From: Bacillota bacterium
Lineage (GTDB): Bacteria; Bacillota; Bacilli; Alicyclobacillales; Alicyclobacillaceae
Direction of reading: 5' to 3'
Assembly (NCBI GenBank): GCA_021820805.1
Contig: JAKADF010000187.1
Span: 1 to 6,835, forward strand
DNA: 6,835 nt
The translations under genes and the position numbers were made by a program. The notes beneath the pieces were generated by a model. It had not been told where the DNA came from. It was given only the letters and a program-made list of their open reading frames with translations, and searched no databases. Positions 5,269 to 6,835 of the stretch are shown one piece after another (within the stretch, counting starts at the first letter, position 1; every line of letters starts with the position of its first letter).

Positions 5269-5318
5269 TAGGTGATGGGGCTCACCGTCAACTGCCGAGT
5301 ATTGGCTAATGGCTCCTG
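5269..5318 (+). ncRNA. Fluoride riboswitch aptamer (crcB motif)
   Basis: Senses free fluoride ion and controls the channel genes that follow. The conserved blocks are in order: GGTGATGGGGCTCACC (5271-5286), then AACTGCC (5290-5296), then GGCTAATGGCTCCTG (5304-5318). The closing stem can form between GGGGCT (5277-5282) and GGCTCC (5311-5316), the small hairpin GGTGA/TCACC inside the first block, and another GCC/GGC stem in between, as in the known pseudoknotted structure. GGCTAATGGC has A where many members have G (GCTGATG). It lies 70 nt before the crcB start, the usual place for this element. Confidence 0.92.
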
Positions 5319-5347
5319 CGAATGGGCTTTTTTCTATTCGCAGGAGC
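5312..5347 (+). terminator. Expression-platform hairpin of the fluoride riboswitch
   Basis: GCTCCTGCGAAT and ATTCGCAGGAGC form a perfect 12-bp stem with a 12-nt loop. Its 5' arm reuses the 3' strand of the aptamer closing stem (5311-5316), so the two are mutually exclusive: fluoride binding should prevent this hairpin and allow read-through to crcB. The tract after the stem (TTTCATTGTGTTT) is only moderately T-rich, and a run of six T sits inside the loop instead. Termination is the likeliest mechanism, but it is not certain. Confidence 0.7.
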
Positions 5348-5388
5348 TTTCATTGTGTTTCAAGAAATAAGTAAAGGGCGGTGAAGAT

Positions 5389-5787
5389 ATGACCTATTTA
5401 GCATTATTTATTGGCGGTATTGTTGGGGGTTCTTTACGGTACGTGCTCGACGCAATCATTCCAAGTGTTAGTTCTTTTCCAATGAATACACTGGTAATCA
5501 ATTTAATTGGGTCTTTCATTTTGGGCTTGTTTTACGGCATTGCAGATGTTCGAAACGTAAGGACATGGTTTCGTGTAGGGTTTGGTACAGGCGCCATCGG
5601 GGCGTTCACCACATTTTCCACCTTTTGTTTGGATCTGATGAATCTTTCTTCTGTCCATTTATGGTTGGCCGCAGTTTATGCCACAAGCAGCATTCTTGGC
5701 GGTCCACTACTCGCATTCTTTGGTGATCAGATTGTTGTGGCAGCTACTCGCCGCACAACAGAGGAACCGAAGGAGTTGTCGGTATGA
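5389..5787 (+). CDS. crcB1: Fluoride ion channel subunit CrcB/Fluc (first of pair)
   Basis: Small membrane channel subunit that lets fluoride leave the cell. The 132 residues form four spans, normal for the family. Motifs: GGIVGGSLRY (9-18), MNTLVINLIGSFILG (32-46) with the conserved pore Asn38, and GTGAIGAFTTFSTF (66-79) with the Phe73/Phe76 pair corresponding to the fluoride-coordinating phenylalanines and the central Thr residues. A charged C-terminal tail rich in Glu/Arg follows the last span. The ATG has GGGCGGTGA upstream and lies behind the fluoride riboswitch. It overlaps the next gene by ATGA. Paired crcB genes in Gram-positive bacteria usually encode channels that work only as heterodimers, in contrast to the single-gene homodimers of E. 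coli; that is the expected arrangement here. Confidence 0.96.
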   Translation: MTYLALFIGGIVGGSLRYVLDAIIPSVSSFPMNTLVINLIGSFILGLFYGIADVRNVRTWFRVGFGTGAIGAFTTFSTFCLDLMNLSSVHLWLAAVYATSSILGGPLLAFFGDQIVVAATRRTTEEPKELSV

Positions 5788-6149
5788 GCTTATTTGGAAC
5801 CATCCTTGTCGGCGGCGGATCAGCAGTCGGCGCTGTCGCGCGCTATAGCATGGGGAATGCCATTTCTAAGATAAATAATAGTGAGTTCCCTTGGGGCACG
5901 TGGATCATTAATATGCTTGGCACACTGCTGCTCGGTTTATTCTTCCAGGAGTTTTCAACGCTCCATCATGATGCGAATTGGTGGCTATTGCTCGGTACAG
6001 GATTTTGTGGTGGCTTTACAACCTTCTCTACAATGTCGGTTGAAACTATTAATATGCTGAAAAATCGAATTCTCTTAGGGATTGTCTATCTGGGGAGTTC
6101 ACTTGCACTTGGTTTTATTTTGGCATGGGCAACCAAGTGGTGGATATGA
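5784..6149 (+). CDS. crcB2: Fluoride ion channel subunit CrcB/Fluc (second of pair)
   Basis: Second fluoride channel subunit, 121 residues and four spans. Motifs: GGGSAVGAVARY (10-21), FPWGTWIINMLGTLLLG (35-51) with the conserved Asn43, and GTGFCGGFTTFSTM (71-84) with Phe78/Phe81. The start ATG overlaps the stop of crcB1 in the form ATGA, so translation is coupled and the subunits are made in similar amounts. This copy keeps the canonical GGFTTFST where the first has GAFTTFST, and has no charged tail. The two sequences are clearly different, so they are an old pair rather than a recent duplication. Fluoride control comes from the riboswitch before crcB1. Confidence 0.96.
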   Translation: MSLFGTILVGGGSAVGAVARYSMGNAISKINNSEFPWGTWIINMLGTLLLGLFFQEFSTLHHDANWWLLLGTGFCGGFTTFSTMSVETINMLKNRILLGIVYLGSSLALGFILAWATKWWI

Positions 6150-6154
6150 AATAG

Positions 6155-6538
6155 GTGCTCTCTATAGCCCCTGTAAAAGAGCCAATCAAATTTGTTCTTA
6201 GCAGTATTGGCGTTTTCATACTCTATTCAGCCTATGTTCGTCAACTAGTTTCAGGTAGTCAAAAACAAAAGAAACTGGAAGTGCCAAGTGTTCGCCAGGG
6301 TCTTTTGCTGGGAGTTGCGTTATCTTTCTCGAATTTAGTAAGCGGTTTTGGAGCAACGGCTACAAATTCATCTTCAATTTGGATTACGGTAGGAAGTATT
6401 ATCCTATGGGGGTACTTTATGATTTGGTTAGGAAACATATTAGGTATTGGCATTTTGGCCAAAATATTAGGTAAATACTCGTCGGTTGTTGCCGGACTGT
6501 TGTTAATTGCTGTCGGTATTCACCAAGTTTATTACTAG
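6155..6538 (+). pseudogene. 5'-truncated MntP/YtaF-type membrane protein remnant
   Basis: A frame of up to 127 residues starting at GTG, directly after an in-frame TAG (6152-6154) and 5 nt after the crcB2 stop. It has four hydrophobic segments (about residues 12-32, 48-68, 74-97 and 107-126). The part from LLLGVALSFSNLVSGFG to LLLIAVGIHQV resembles the second half of MntP/YtaF transporters, which have about 190-210 residues and six spans from an internal repeat. The first two spans of the family, with their conserved Asp motif, are missing, and the second-repeat SLDA-like motif reads SFSN. There is no good ribosome binding site. I judge it a deletion remnant. A shortened functional protein translated by coupling to crcB2 is the alternative. 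Confidence 0.55.
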
Positions 6539-6551
6539 GCAGGGTCAGATT

Positions 6552-6638
6552 GTGAAACCTTCGTGGTTGTTCATCGCTCAAGGTATTCTCTATATATGTA
6601 TTGGTGTATATATTGCTATGCACGGGATATCAAAATAG
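6552..6638 (+). CDS. Possible 28-residue single-span membrane peptide
   Basis: A GTG-initiated frame with AGGG at 6541-6544 as ribosome binding site. It reads VKPSWLFIAQGILYICIG, then VYIAMHGISK and TAG. It has one hydrophobic helix (about residues 5-23) with a positive N-terminal Lys. It sits 14 nt after the MntP/YtaF remnant and ends 2 nt before the convergent gene. Size and layout fit a small membrane peptide, but a degraded fragment or chance frame is possible. I do not recognise a family. Confidence 0.35.
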   Translation: MKPSWLFIAQGILYICIGVYIAMHGISK

Positions 6639-6640
6639 GT

Positions 6641-6835
6641 TTATAGTTTGTCATTTCTTTGCAACATAAGTTGTCGAATGCCAAGTCCAATAGCGAGGAT
6701 TAAAACCGTAATCAAACATTGAAAGGTTGTAACAGGCGCTTCGTCTAAGCCGTTTACCCATGTTTTCATAACTGGAATATCGAGTGTCAATGAAGCTGCA
6801 GCCCATGCCATCATGCCGGCACCAACGTGCAAGAT
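6641..6835 (-). CDS. Unrecognised membrane protein, C-terminal end (5' part outside window)
   Basis: The frame is open to the window edge; 64 residues are visible. Two hydrophobic stretches can be seen: one near the edge (HVGAGMMAWAAASLTLDI) and one close to the C-terminus (FQCLITVLILAIGLGI), followed by a basic/polar tail RQLMLQRNDKL. The loop between them contains KTWVNGLDEAP. This looks like the last spans of an integral membrane protein. I cannot assign a family, and the window does not show its start or promoter. It is convergent with the fluoride unit, with no obvious terminator between them. Confidence 0.6.
   Translation of the reverse strand: MLHVGAGMMAWAAASLTLDIPVMKTWVNGLDEAPVTTFQCLITVLILAIGLGIRQLMLQRNDKL

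Noticed and set aside
1..6835. CRISPR array, insertion sequence, tRNA or rRNA
   Set aside because: I saw no regularly spaced direct repeats, transposase motifs, terminal repeats or tRNA-like cloverleaf in either strand.

Overview
The window is a metalloid and fluoride resistance segment. The organism is most likely a Bacillota bacterium of the Bacillales type. That rests on strong Shine-Dalgarno (SD) sequences (one matches the 16S 3' end over 13 nt), sigma-A-like promoter boxes, a base composition a little under half G+C, a thioredoxin-type ArsC, a paired crcB (fluoride channel) set and a MntP/YtaF-like remnant. I cannot name the genus.

Layout. (1) Positions 1-3606, plus strand: an arsenic operon, acr3 (3' part only), arsC, arsD, arsA1, arsA2, arsN1. 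Arsenate is reduced by ArsC. Arsenite is passed from ArsD to the ATPase, which here is split into two half-size proteins, and is expelled through Acr3. ArsN1 probably acetylates the arsenical antibiotic arsinothricin. (2) Positions 3598-5082, minus strand, convergent with the first: an ArsP-like permease, a 40-residue cysteine-pair peptide that is easily missed, and an ArsR-family repressor carrying three vicinal cysteine pairs. A sigma-A-like promoter covered by TATCGAT repeats precedes the permease. A second promoter candidate sits directly before arsR. (3) Positions 5083-5388: an intergenic region holding that promoter/operator cluster and, on the plus strand, a fluoride (crcB) riboswitch followed by a long hairpin that competes with the aptamer's closing stem. 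(4) Positions 5389-6149: two overlapping crcB genes, probably forming a heterodimeric fluoride channel. (5) Positions 6155-6835: a 5'-truncated MntP/YtaF-type membrane protein, a possible 28-residue membrane peptide, and on the minus strand the 3' end of an unrecognised membrane protein.

The parts most likely to be undescribed are the cysteine-pair peptide in the permease-peptide-arsR unit and the unusual cysteine layout of that ArsR. The split ArsA is less novel, but all three arsenite-ligand cysteines are conserved and divided between the two halves.
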